Part shown: piece after piece, positions 45,296-53,436 of the stretch
Position numbering within the stretch: position 1 is the stretch's first letter
How the letters are laid out: each line of letters opens with the position of its first letter
Assembly (NCBI RefSeq): GCF_030815855.1
Contig: NZ_JAUSXG010000001.1
Span: 124,001-188,000 of the forward strand
Reading direction: 5' to 3'
DNA: 64,000 nt
From: Variovorax paradoxus
Lineage (GTDB): Bacteria > Pseudomonadota > Gammaproteobacteria > Burkholderiales > Burkholderiaceae_C
Notes under the pieces: model-generated
Told to the model about the DNA's origin: nothing
What the model saw: only the letters and a program-made list of their open reading frames with translations
Databases searched by the model: none
Translations under genes and position numbers: made by a program

Positions 45296-45483
45296 GCTAC
45301 AGACGAGAGGTGATCCACCACCTAGAGATAAGCGGCTACATAAAGCTTCCTGACCGAGGGAAGGGATCGCATGAAGCGTGGAGGAAGGGAGCGCATGTCC
45401 AAATCGTGCCCCGCAAGATCGACGACAGGAATTTTGCGAACGACATCATGAAGCAATCGGGCATCACGCACCGGTTCAATTGA
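45292..45483 (+). CDS. HicA-like mRNA interferase toxin
   Basis: A 63-residue double-stranded RNA-binding-fold toxin of the HicA type. The catalytic His is in GSHEAW (residues 25-30), and the C-terminal half has the conserved VPRKIDDRNFANDIMKQSGI. It should cut mRNA independently of, or at, the ribosome when not bound by its antitoxin. Its start overlaps the HicB-like stop by four bases. A Rho-independent terminator follows 5 bases after the stop. The 3' part is antisense to the putative lipoprotein frame 45336-45752. Confidence 0.78.
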   Translation: MSYRREVIHHLEISGYIKLPDRGKGSHEAWRKGAHVQIVPRKIDDRNFANDIMKQSGITHRFN

Positions 45484-45752
45484 CAAGCCCTCTCCAGAGG
45501 GTTTTTTAACGTCTGGCGATTTTCACTTCCCTCCACAAAGGAGTAGCCATTGACGCCGCAGTTTCTTTCCAGCGCATTGAAGGACTCGTCAGCGGTGTAT
45601 TGCTTGCTGTGGTATCCGTCAATCACGACCTGCACATAGGCCCGGTAGTTGCTGGGGAGCCCTGTCTTTCCGTAAGTGGGGGCGGAGTTTGGATCGGTCT
45701 GACCACCGCATCCGGCCACCAGTAAGCAGGCGAAGAGAATGGCTACTCGCAT
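45336..45752 (-). CDS. small lipoprotein, probably truncated at its 3' end
   Basis: A lipoprotein signal is clear: MRVAILFACLLVAGC with lipobox LVAGC. The first 75 or so residues look like a real protein (SNYRAYVQVVIDGYHSKQYT, with ALERNCGVNGYSF). The frame then runs on antisense across the HicBA terminator and through hicA to 45336, which is unlikely to be native. The natural 3' end was probably lost when the toxin-antitoxin pair arrived. The function is unknown. Its start overlaps the last codons of the frameshifted lipoprotein gene next door, so they were once a gene pair. Confidence 0.5.
   Translation of the reverse strand: MRVAILFACLLVAGCGGQTDPNSAPTYGKTGLPSNYRAYVQVVIDGYHSKQYTADESFNALERNCGVNGYSFVEGSENRQTLKNPLERACQLNRCVMPDCFMMSFAKFLSSILRGTIWTCAPFLHASCDPFPRSGSFM
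45486..45508 (+). terminator. Rho-independent terminator of the HicBA-like pair
   Basis: A CCCTC/GAGGG stem with a TCCA loop followed by six T residues, immediately after the HicA-like stop. Confidence 0.8.
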
Positions 45753-46021
45753 TTGAAAAGCACCTCAGCAGTTTGAGGTTTCCACCCTTGAGTACCCCCT
45801 GACGTCGAGGACTCCAGCACCATCTCCTTCTTGCCGCAGAAAGCTCGGGCACGGTCCAGTAAGGGCTTTGATCTGGCCAGCGGTACTCAGGCCGCCGCGG
45901 ACGGTTGAACTGACCATGAAGCGATCACGGCCCACAGGTTGATCGGTGTTGTACTGACGCAGCCGGACAGTACGAGGCAGGCGAGGACGGCCGGTGCCCG
46001 AGAACCTATCTGGAATCGCAT
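45743..46021 (-). pseudogene. lipoprotein gene with two compensating frameshifts
   Basis: From the ATG at 46021 (GAGTGAGG upstream) frame 1 gives a lipoprotein signal, AVLACLVLSGC. Frame 2 then carries the plausible protein sequence QYNTDQPVGRDRFMVSST and GGLSTAGQIKAL. Frame 1 resumes with LLDRARAFCGKKEMVLESST and ends in TAEVLFKCE at 45743. Read straight in frame 1, a stop occurs after the first 45 codons. Pieced together it resembles small lipoproteins that have an ARAFC...K motif and end in F.C. Two indels in about 190 bases suggest a decayed gene; sequence error is the alternative. Confidence 0.6.
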
Positions 46022-46150
46022 CCTCACTCCTCATTTTCTTGTTCGGCCGCCGAGCACGCTTTCCTCTTTTCGATCCAGTGTGACCCTGGTCCATAAGCCC
46101 CGACGCCGCTTCGAGGATGATCCTCATGCGCGGTTCGGCGCCGAGCATCT

Positions 46151-46429
46151 TCAGTCTTGCGACTTCGTCCCCGCCTTGCCCGTATAGGGGTTGACGTTGC
46201 CCTTGGTGGACCAGTTATCCGTCTTCGAGCTGTTCGGGTTGGTTGCATGGCCCGGTGCGACATACGTCCCATTGCTCTTGGTATAGCCGCTGGTCGAATG
46301 ACTACCGCCCGATCCGGAGTAGCTCGACGAATGCGAGCTATGGCCGCCCGAGCTGTGTCCTCCTCCGCCCCTAGCAAAGACGGTTGAGCTGAGAGCAAGG
46401 ACGACCGCGAGAACGATGATTGATTTCAT
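46151..46429 (-). CDS. exported Ser/Gly/His-rich small protein
   Basis: A 92-residue protein with a signal peptide (MKSIIVLAVVLALSSTVFA), a low-complexity GGGGHSSGGHSSHSSS region, and a conserved C-terminal half (GYTKSNGTYVAPGHATNPN, then WSTKGNVNPYTGKAGTK). The C-terminal half is the recurring part of this family, seen in proteobacterial and phage-associated proteins, but no function is established. It is followed upstream by the YHYH-like gene on the same strand, 14 bases away. Confidence 0.7.
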   Translation of the reverse strand: MKSIIVLAVVLALSSTVFARGGGGHSSGGHSSHSSSYSGSGGSHSTSGYTKSNGTYVAPGHATNPNSSKTDNWSTKGNVNPYTGKAGTKSQD

Positions 46430-46442
46430 TTCATGCCTTGCA

Positions 46443-46568
46443 TCAGTGGCAATGAGAGCCGCCGGTTTTGTGATCCCGATGGCAGCCATTCCTGTCAGTG
46501 CCTCCTGAATGAGCGAGTGCGCCGCAGCTCATACAAAGCACCGCGATTAGTACCGCAATCTTCTTCAT
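46443..46568 (-). CDS. exported YHYH-like mini-protein
   Basis: A 41-residue protein. The signal peptide MKKIAVLIAVLCMSCGALA leaves a mature peptide of only about 22 residues: HSGGTDRNGCHRDHKTGGSH followed by CH. Its four His and two Cys match the YHYH/excalibur-like metal-binding pattern usually attached to nuclease or calcium-binding domains. CGAGGAGA lies six bases before the ATG. The gene is probably cotranscribed with the SGGH-rich gene. Confidence 0.65.
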   Translation of the reverse strand: MKKIAVLIAVLCMSCGALAHSGGTDRNGCHRDHKTGGSHCH

Positions 46569-46778
46569 GTTGTCTCCTCGGTTTGATGGAGCCCGAAGTG
46601 TGGTGCTGCGCGCGATTTTTTCTACGAGGGTTTTGGAGCGCTCTCCCATGATCATGGGGCGCGGGTTTGAAGATGATCATGTGCGTGCGCGACCTCCTTC
46701 CTGGTCAGCGGGAGCAGGCGCCGGCAGAGTTGCACGGCACTGCCGACAGCAGAATGGCATTCGGCCTGCGACTGATGC

Positions 46779-47789
46779 GTGAAAGATCGTCGAGTGAAAA
46801 AAATGGAGATGAAATCGAAATGCTGCTTAGCATCGGAGCCTCAATATTCCGCCACCCGAGTCATGCACGAAGAAGCACGCCTGAAGTCCCCGTTTCCTGC
46901 TGCGGCCAAATGTGTTGACGAACTGGTCTCAATCTTTTTGGTCGAGAAGCATTTCAAGACATCCCATGATGCCAACAGCGCCCTTATTTTTGTCTGTGCG
47001 GATTGCGACGTGCCCGTCAGCGCAGTGATCATCGAACCTTTCAAGGTCGGCCGGAGGATCACCCCTTCGTCTAGTTTCCGGAGGCGCGATCCCAATCATC
47101 CCCACACCTGCAAACGCGAACCTCCTCCCCCTGAAGATCCCGGCGAGAGCGGCGGAAAAGGTAATGCTCCCGCGCATCCGAGCAGCGATGGGGGGCCCAC
47201 GCGATGGGTCGACCCGCGCGTAGTTGCTGCGCCATCCGGGATAGGTGGGGGCAAGCCTGGCTCCAAAGCGGACGGGCAATCCGGAGCAGGGTCGAGAAAA
47301 CGCAATGCCAGTGGCTCGGGGACATCCGAGTCTCAATCACAGACCGTCGAGAAGTTCGCGCGAAGCTGGCGTGAAATGGATGTTTCGGGTCGCAAAAAGA
47401 AGCAGCTGCTGGCGCCGTGGAATCTGCAGGGCACATTTTTCAGCGCATTTCAGGTTCTAGATTACGACCCCGATGTCCTACGCGGCAAAATGAAGATCTT
47501 CGTCGGCACCGCTTGTGAGGTGGAGGCCTATCCGGATGGGTTTGACGTCATTTTCCACGAAAGGCAGATCGGCGGCCCCGAACTTTGCATCTGGATTCCA
47601 CTCCGGTGCCTGGCGCTCGGTGCAGCGGGAACCGCACTACAAAAGCAGTTGCTTGACTATGCCAACACGCTGGTCTGGACGAGACCTGTATACGTCCATG
47701 TGCTCGGAATATTCGATCGGTATGTTGATCTTCCCAGCCCGGTCCTTGGATTGGAGCTAGGGCATCCGCACATGATCTGGATTCATTGA
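46779..47789 (+). CDS. hypothetical protein, 336 residues
   Basis: Not recognised. The N-terminal third (about residues 40-110) contains VCADCDVP and ends HPHTC, a possible zinc-binding arrangement. The middle is a low-complexity Gly/Ser/Pro linker (about 115-190). The C-terminal 140 residues look folded (VEKFARSWREMDVSGRKKK, then IPLRCLALGAAGTALQKQLL and VLGIFDRYVDLPSP). There is no signal peptide. Starts at 46803 or 46809 are also possible. Its G+C is lower than that of the core genes. It may be an effector, an immunity protein or a phage gene; the context does not decide. Confidence 0.55.
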   Translation: MKDRRVKKMEMKSKCCLASEPQYSATRVMHEEARLKSPFPAAAKCVDELVSIFLVEKHFKTSHDANSALIFVCADCDVPVSAVIIEPFKVGRRITPSSSFRRRDPNHPHTCKREPPPPEDPGESGGKGNAPAHPSSDGGPTRWVDPRVVAAPSGIGGGKPGSKADGQSGAGSRKRNASGSGTSESQSQTVEKFARSWREMDVSGRKKKQLLAPWNLQGTFFSAFQVLDYDPDVLRGKMKIFVGTACEVEAYPDGFDVIFHERQIGGPELCIWIPLRCLALGAAGTALQKQLLDYANTLVWTRPVYVHVLGIFDRYVDLPSPVLGLELGHPHMIWIH

Positions 47790-47886
47790 ACTCGCGCGTT
47801 AAGCAAAAGTAATGCGATGGATGTTCTGCCCAACTTCTTAGGGCGCATGACATCCAAGACACCACAAAGATCATTGGGAGGGGTAT

Positions 47887-48033
47887 ATGCAGCACCTTTT
47901 CGGACTGAACGTACTTGACAAGACGAAGGACGGGTACTTGGGAGCTCTTGCCGAGTTGGCAAGCGACCCAATGTTGATTGCCACCGAAAATCGACCCGGG
48001 TCAGAGATCGGCGGAATCCAACAGCCGATGTGA
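47887..48033 (+). CDS. hypothetical short frame, 48 residues
   Basis: Starts MQHLFGLNVLDKTKDGYLGA with GGGAGGGG about six bases before the ATG, a strong ribosome site for such a small frame. It ends just before the Rz remnant. It could be the start of a truncated phage gene. No family is recognised. Confidence 0.3.
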   Translation: MQHLFGLNVLDKTKDGYLGALAELASDPMLIATENRPGSEIGGIQQPM

Positions 48034-48047
48034 AATTCGGCTTCATG

Positions 48048-48615
48048 GCGAAGCACCGCTGGCGCTCGCCGTGGCGGGCATCGAGCGCACGTAGGTTCTC
48101 AAAGCGAGGGCTGATGTGTCCAAGGCGCAGAAGGCCGTCTCCGACGAAAAGCTCGACCGACAGGCCGAGAACACCCGCCGCGCGCTTGCCGCGCTCGAAG
48201 ACCTGCAGCGCGTGCTTGCGATGCAGGCCGCCCATGCAAAAGCCCACAGGAGAACGGCAATGCCTACGAAAAGAAACTGGCCGTGCTCGATGGCCGCCGC
48301 CGCGCTGCTGCTGGCGATGCTGAGCGGGTGCGCCAGCAATTCGCCGCCTTCGCCGCCCGTGATCGGGACCAAGCCGCAAGCGACCCCGCTGCCTGCCGCC
48401 GTATCGCAGATCGATCCGCGGTCCTCGGAGACCTGGCTGCGCGAGGTCGAGAGCTACTTGAGCGAGGTCGGTTCGTTGTTGAGCAGCGAGACGCCGAAGT
48501 GAGCCTTCTGCTAGGCACCGTTCGCAATGATCGAACAATGCTTGCTCCGCTCGAATCCACCCTCAGCAAGTTGCCAAGCCGCCAGCCAGTCCGAGAAGCG
48601 CTGTTGACGCGATAG
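48048..48615 (+). pseudogene. decayed phage i-spanin Rz
   Basis: Rz-like sequence is split over two frames. The first part reads PLALAVAGIERT, then a TAG at about 48,091-48,093, then VLKARADVSKAQKAVSDEKL through LEDLQRVLAMQAAHAKA. After a one-base loss near 48,246-48,250, the other frame continues QENGNAYEKKLAVLDGRRR, DPAACRRIADRSAVLGDLAA, VVEQRDAEVSLLLGTV and ends at 48615. This is the layout of an inner-membrane spanin: an N-terminal membrane span, a long coiled coil and a C-terminal tail. The start is lost, so the gene is dead with three lesions. The left boundary is approximate. Confidence 0.7.
48260..48502 (+). CDS. Rz1-like outer-membrane spanin lipoprotein
   Basis: An 80-residue lipoprotein nested inside the Rz reading frame in a different phase, the signature arrangement of phage Rz/Rz1. 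The signal MPTKRNWPCSMAAAALLLAM leads to the lipobox LSGC, and a Pro/Ser-rich start (NSPPSPPV) follows, as in Rz1 proteins. It is intact while the surrounding Rz is broken. With its partner Rz dead it is unlikely to serve lysis. Confidence 0.72.
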   Translation: MPTKRNWPCSMAAAALLLAMLSGCASNSPPSPPVIGTKPQATPLPAAVSQIDPRSSETWLREVESYLSEVGSLLSSETPK

Positions 48616-48861
48616 TCGTGCCGCGACAACAGCGTTCGCGAACTTTCATATTCGTTTTTGCATCCGGACTGAGTTGGACTTCGAACTATCGTTGTCTGGC
48701 CGCAGCCTTTCAGATATCTTGAAACAACTTGTACGGAGCGCACTGCGCAGCGCTGCACGTCAACGCGGGGAGTGATCGGCCATTCAAAAAAGCTGATTGC
48801 CATGGTCCACCCAGACCTGGCGCCGAAAACACAAAAACGAGAAAAGCTGAGGGAGAGTGTA

Positions 48862-51800
48862 ATGAGGTTTGGAGAAACGCTGCGGTGGCTCTGGCAACCA
48901 GTTTCGTCAATGGAACTGACGTGGCAGCAGACCAAGAGGAATCCGAAGCCGATTCTCAAACTTCTTCGCCTTTGGCAACGGCAGGCAATCTCGGTGTTGC
49001 TTCAGTCGGCCGCATGCTTTGTGCTTTTTTGGGCTTGGACTCCCTTGTATGCGGAGATTCCAAAGGGCACGACCTACACGGCCTGCGAACATTCCAATAG
49101 TAAATGTGGGCCAGCCACTCCGCCATCTGTGCACACCGCAATCGATGCTCTCATCGATTACTTCAACAATGTGTACTGCTCCAAGCCTGGCTGCTGGGTA
49201 ACTCTTAAGCCGGGCTCGTACGAGAGTCCATACACGGTATTTCGAAACTACGCCCATCCATCTGATCCTGAAACTGGTGCGCGTTGGGACGCCGATTCAG
49301 TGTGGCTATACGTACAGGGGGACAGTTGTCCGGCAAACAGTACTGCTGTGACGTCGACCAATAGCTGCCAGTGCGACCGCGGCTATCAAGACAATGTCTC
49401 GCAAACCGCATGTGTTGCTGCCTTGCCCGAGCCGGCATCTGAAGCCGCCGCCGGGATGTGCACGCCCAATCCTATTCTTCCAGCTACTGCTGAGAAATAT
49501 CGCTCAGAGATCGACTTCGTTGACAGCGGTCCGTCGCCGCTGTCGTTTACGCGTATCCACCGCAGTGCCTGGGGGGCCGATTACTCCCATCCGACCGGGC
49601 CACTTGGCAGAGCTTGGGCGCACAATCACGCCGCCGTTCTTTCGACTTCAACTGCAGCAAGCCTCGATGCTGTATTCATCGCGACCAGTGAGGGAGCGCT
49701 GCGTACCTTTGTGAGAGCCATCGGTTCTACGGCTTGGACTCCCACCAACGGCGCCGACACGCTCACGCAAGCCACCGACGGCAGTTGGTTCTACCATCGT
49801 GCGAGCGACGATTCAGTCCTGAGATTTACTGCCGACGGGAGGCTGCTGACAGAGACCCGGCGCAACGGCTGGGCGCTGACGTACACCTACAACAATGCCG
49901 GCCAGCTGGCCAATGTCAGCAATGGCTTCGGTCGCGCCCTGAGCCTGAGCTACAACACTGCGGGACGGTTGGTTGGTGTTCTTACGCCGGACTCGCGCAC
50001 CATTGGCTACGCCTACGACAGCAGAGGTCGCCTCTCGGCCGTGGCCTACCCCGACGGGAGAACTCGCGGCTTCCTCTACGAGAACACTTTCTTCCCCGAA
50101 GTCTTGACCGGCATCCTCGACGAGACAGGTGCGCGCTTCGCCACATTCGCCTATGACAGTCAGGGGCGCGCGATTGATTCGGCGCTGGTCGGATCGGTCG
50201 ATCGTTATCAAGTCACCTATCCGGGTGCGAATGCCGCCTCGATCCTCGACCCTCTGGGCACCACTCGCAGCTACAACTACAGCACCATCAAGGGCAAGCT
50301 CGCGGTCATTGGTGGCTCATTGCCCGCGGGCCTTGCTGAGGCCGACGCATCATCCCGCGTACAAGATGCCAACGGACTAATCACCTCAGAGACCGACTTC
50401 AACGGCGTGATCACCACCACCACCTGGGACGTCGCCCGCCGCCTGCCGACCACCGTTGTTCACGCCTCAGGCATCCCCGAAGCGCAGACGGTGACAACTC
50501 AATGGCATGCCACCTTCAGCCTGCCCGTGCTGGTAACCGAGTCCGGTCGCACCACCGCCTACACCTACGACGCGCTCGGCAATGTCCTGAGGCGCACGGT
50601 CACCGACACCGCCACCAACCAGGCGCAGCTCTGGCAGTGGACCTACAACGCCCAGCAACTGGTGGCCACCGCCACCGAGCCCAACGGCGCGGTCACCAGC
50701 TACACCTACGACCCTCGAGGCAACGTCCTGACCTCGACCAACGCCCTGGGCCACGTCACCGGCTACACCTACGACAGCGCCAACCGCGTCGTGAGCTCGA
50801 CCGCCCCCAACGGCCTTGCCACCACGTACACCTACGACCCACGCGACCGCCTCCTGACCCAGACCGTCGGCGGCCAGACCACCACGCTCACCTACAAGCC
50901 CTACGGCACGGTCGAGACGGTGTCCCTGCCCACGGGCCTGGTCCTCACCTACAGCTACGACGCCGCCCACCGCCTCATCGGCTGGAGCAACAACCGCGGC
51001 GAGAGCGGCAGCTACACCCTGGACGGCATGGGCAACCGCACCGCCGAGCAGATCAAGGACAGCGCCGGCAACGTCGCCTGGAACGCCGCGCGCACCATCA
51101 ACGCCATCAACCGCCTCAGCGCCCAGACCGAAGGCCCCAACCAGGCCAGTTCCTTCGGCTACGACGCCAACGGCGAGCTGACCCGCAGCACCAACGGCCT
51201 GAACCAGAGCACCCAGTACGGCCTGGACGGCCTGCGCCGCGTCAAGGCCGTGATCGATGCGGCCAACGCCACCGCCACCCTCAAGTACAACGCCCTGGAT
51301 GGCGTCACCGAAGCCAAGGACTTCAAGGGCGTGGCCACCACCTACGCGCGCGATGCCCAAGGCAACGCCACGGCCGAGAGCAGCGCCGACACCGGCGGCG
51401 CCAGCACCCAGTACGACGCCCTGGGCCTGCCCAACCAGATCACCGACGCCCTCGGCCAGGCCACCACCATCACCCGCGATGCCCTGGGCCGTCCCACCAA
51501 CTTGGTCTTCGCCGACGGCAAGACCACCACCCTGCGCTACGACCTGAGCGCGAACAGCAAGGGCTACCTCTCCGAGATCGTCGATCGCAGCGGCACCACC
51601 GAGTACACGCGAGACGGCTTCGGCCGCGTGACCCTCAAGAAGCAGACCCTCGCGAACGGCAGCGTGCAGCAGGTCAGCTACAGCTACAACCCGAACGGCA
51701 CCCTGGCGAGCATCGGCTACCCGAACAACGGCGGCCTGCTCACCCACAGCTACGACGCCACCGGCCGCCTCACGGCCCTGAGCCTGAACGGCAACCCGCT

Positions 51801-53427
51801 GGTCACCGGCATCGCCTGGAACCCGCTGGGCCAGCCCACCGCCTGGACCTGGGCCTTCGCGAGCCCGAGCCTGGCGGCCAGCCGCAGCTACGACACCGCG
51901 GGCCGGATGACCGCCACCGAGTTCAGCAGCTATGTCTACGACGCCGCAGGCCGCATCACCAGCCTGACGCAGACCCTCTACGCACCCGGCGACACCGACC
52001 CCACCCACAGCACCATCGGCGCCAGCGACATCACCTGGACCGTGGGCTACAACGCCGTGGGCCGCATCACCGGCTTCAACGCCACCGGCAGCACCGCCGG
52101 CTTCGGCTACGACGCCAACGGCAACCGAAGCAGTAGCACGCGGGTGCTCAACGGCCAGAGCACCAGCCGTACCTACACCGTGGGCGCTGCGAGCAACCGG
52201 CTCACGGGCTTCTCCCAGATCATGAGCGGCTCTAGCAGCACCAGCGTCACCTACGGCTACAACGCCAACGGCGACCTCGTGAGCGACGGCCTCAGGAGCT
52301 ACACCTACGACGCCGAGGGCCGCCTGGTGGCTTCCACCACCGGCGCCACCGACGTGAGCCCGACCACGCGCTACGCGCACAACGCACTGGGCCAGCGCGT
52401 CTTCAAGACCGAGCCGCTGTACCCACCGGGCCCCGGCGATGAAGCCGACCCGGGCTTCATGCAGAGCCTGATCGCGTTCTTCACCAGATTGTGGAGCCCG
52501 GCAACCAACCAAGCCGAGCAGCTGGGCTATGCCTACGTCTACGACGAGAACGGCACGCTGATCTCGGAGGCCGGCAGCGGCGGGGCCAACAGTGCGGGCC
52601 AGGCCAGCTACATCTACCTGCCGACGGCGAACGGGCCGATGCCGATTGCAGCGGTGATCAATGGCGCGACCTATGCGGTGCACAGCGACCACCTGAACAC
52701 GCCGCGCAAACTCAGCAACGTGGACGGCCAGCCCGTCTGGCAGTGGAGCTACAGCGCGTTGGGGGAGGACAAGCCGACGATTGCGAAGAACCGGTTTGCC
52801 GACATCGATATCACGCCGAACCCGGGTACCACCAGCGTCTCCGAGGTGAAGTTCAACCTGAGGTATCCGGGGCAGTATGCGGATGAGGAGAGCGGGCTGT
52901 TCTACAACTACTTCAGGAGCTACGACAGTCGGACAGGGCGCTACAGCCAGTCAGATCCGATTGGGCTCGATGGAGGGTGGAATCGGTTTGGATATGTGGA
53001 TGGAAATCCGCTTGGCTTGACGGATCCCTTCGGCTTGAATCCAGCAGCAGGATGCGCTCTGGGAGCATGGGCGGGGCCCATCGGGTGTGGAACGGGCGCT
53101 GCCATCGGCACTGCAGCTGCTCTCGCAGCAATTCTGAACACTCCAGGCGATACGTCAAAATCAGAGGCGCCTCCGGCAATCTGCAAACCGGCGATTCCTG
53201 ATGTCGCACCAGGGAACTTCTGCGAGCAACTGGCGCTGGCCGAAGCAAAAGCAGGCGCCGGCGTGCCGATCATGGGAAACATGGGCGATGAACCACGCTT
53301 GATCTCTCACTACGGTCCGGGTCCTTGGGTGAAGAAGGAGCACAAGCACCGGTGCTCAGACGGTCGACTTCTGGTCATCCACTACTTCAGCAATGGACTG
53401 AACAACGTGGAACTCAAATTCAAATAA
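48862..53427 (+). CDS. RHS-repeat polymorphic toxin 1
   Basis: A 1521-residue RHS/YD-repeat protein. The N-terminus has an unusually long basic region (about 40 residues) before a hydrophobic export segment (about 42-61, ending LYAE). A Cys-rich leader ends CPANSTAVTSTNSCQCD. The shell-forming core follows, with dozens of YTYDxxGR/N repeats from about residue 210 to 1390. The RHS core end is RYPGQYADEESGLFYNYFRS and YSQSDPIGLDGGWNRFGYVD, and the junction is DPFGLNP. The last 128 residues are the variable toxin tail: a Gly/Ala-rich hydrophobic stretch, then GAGVPIMGNMGDEPRLISHY and HKHRCSDGRLLVIHYFSNGL. The tail's activity is unknown. The start at 48862 was chosen because the same GAGGGAG context precedes RHS genes 2 and 3; GTG 48772 is open upstream. 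No PAAR domain is present. Confidence 0.9.
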   Translation: MRFGETLRWLWQPVSSMELTWQQTKRNPKPILKLLRLWQRQAISVLLQSAACFVLFWAWTPLYAEIPKGTTYTACEHSNSKCGPATPPSVHTAIDALIDYFNNVYCSKPGCWVTLKPGSYESPYTVFRNYAHPSDPETGARWDADSVWLYVQGDSCPANSTAVTSTNSCQCDRGYQDNVSQTACVAALPEPASEAAAGMCTPNPILPATAEKYRSEIDFVDSGPSPLSFTRIHRSAWGADYSHPTGPLGRAWAHNHAAVLSTSTAASLDAVFIATSEGALRTFVRAIGSTAWTPTNGADTLTQATDGSWFYHRASDDSVLRFTADGRLLTETRRNGWALTYTYNNAGQLANVSNGFGRALSLSYNTAGRLVGVLTPDSRTIGYAYDSRGRLSAVAYPDGRTRGFLYENTFFPEVLTGILDETGARFATFAYDSQGRAIDSALVGSVDRYQVTYPGANAASILDPLGTTRSYNYSTIKGKLAVIGGSLPAGLAEADASSRVQDANGLITSETDFNGVITTTTWDVARRLPTTVVHASGIPEAQTVTTQWHATFSLPVLVTESGRTTAYTYDALGNVLRRTVTDTATNQAQLWQWTYNAQQLVATATEPNGAVTSYTYDPRGNVLTSTNALGHVTGYTYDSANRVVSSTAPNGLATTYTYDPRDRLLTQTVGGQTTTLTYKPYGTVETVSLPTGLVLTYSYDAAHRLIGWSNNRGESGSYTLDGMGNRTAEQIKDSAGNVAWNAARTINAINRLSAQTEGPNQASSFGYDANGELTRSTNGLNQSTQYGLDGLRRVKAVIDAANATATLKYNALDGVTEAKDFKGVATTYARDAQGNATAESSADTGGASTQYDALGLPNQITDALGQATTITRDALGRPTNLVFADGKTTTLRYDLSANSKGYLSEIVDRSGTTEYTRDGFGRVTLKKQTLANGSVQQVSYSYNPNGTLASIGYPNNGGLLTHSYDATGRLTALSLNGNPLVTGIAWNPLGQPTAWTWAFASPSLAASRSYDTAGRMTATEFSSYVYDAAGRITSLTQTLYAPGDTDPTHSTIGASDITWTVGYNAVGRITGFNATGSTAGFGYDANGNRSSSTRVLNGQSTSRTYTVGAASNRLTGFSQIMSGSSSTSVTYGYNANGDLVSDGLRSYTYDAEGRLVASTTGATDVSPTTRYAHNALGQRVFKTEPLYPPGPGDEADPGFMQSLIAFFTRLWSPATNQAEQLGYAYVYDENGTLISEAGSGGANSAGQASYIYLPTANGPMPIAAVINGATYAVHSDHLNTPRKLSNVDGQPVWQWSYSALGEDKPTIAKNRFADIDITPNPGTTSVSEVKFNLRYPGQYADEESGLFYNYFRSYDSRTGRYSQSDPIGLDGGWNRFGYVDGNPLGLTDPFGLNPAAGCALGAWAGPIGCGTGAAIGTAAALAAILNTPGDTSKSEAPPAICKPAIPDVAPGNFCEQLALAEAKAGAGVPIMGNMGDEPRLISHYGPGPWVKKEHKHRCSDGRLLVIHYFSNGLNNVELKFK
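51302..52709 (+). repeat. long direct repeat, copy in RHS 1
   Basis: Nearly identical to 62,593-64,000 in RHS 3 at a constant offset of 11,291 bases with no indels seen. Stretches of several hundred bases differ by only one or a few bases. The second copy runs to the window edge, so the repeat may be longer. Confidence 0.85.
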
Positions 53428-53436
53428 GGAAGCAAT

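Noticed and set aside
50467..52692. Long Gly/Val/Ala-rich minus-strand frames over the RHS cores (also 56,205-57,737 and 62,178-63,983)
   Set aside because: They repeat in all RHS copies because the core repeats; the GVGVV-like content mirrors the YD-repeat codons.
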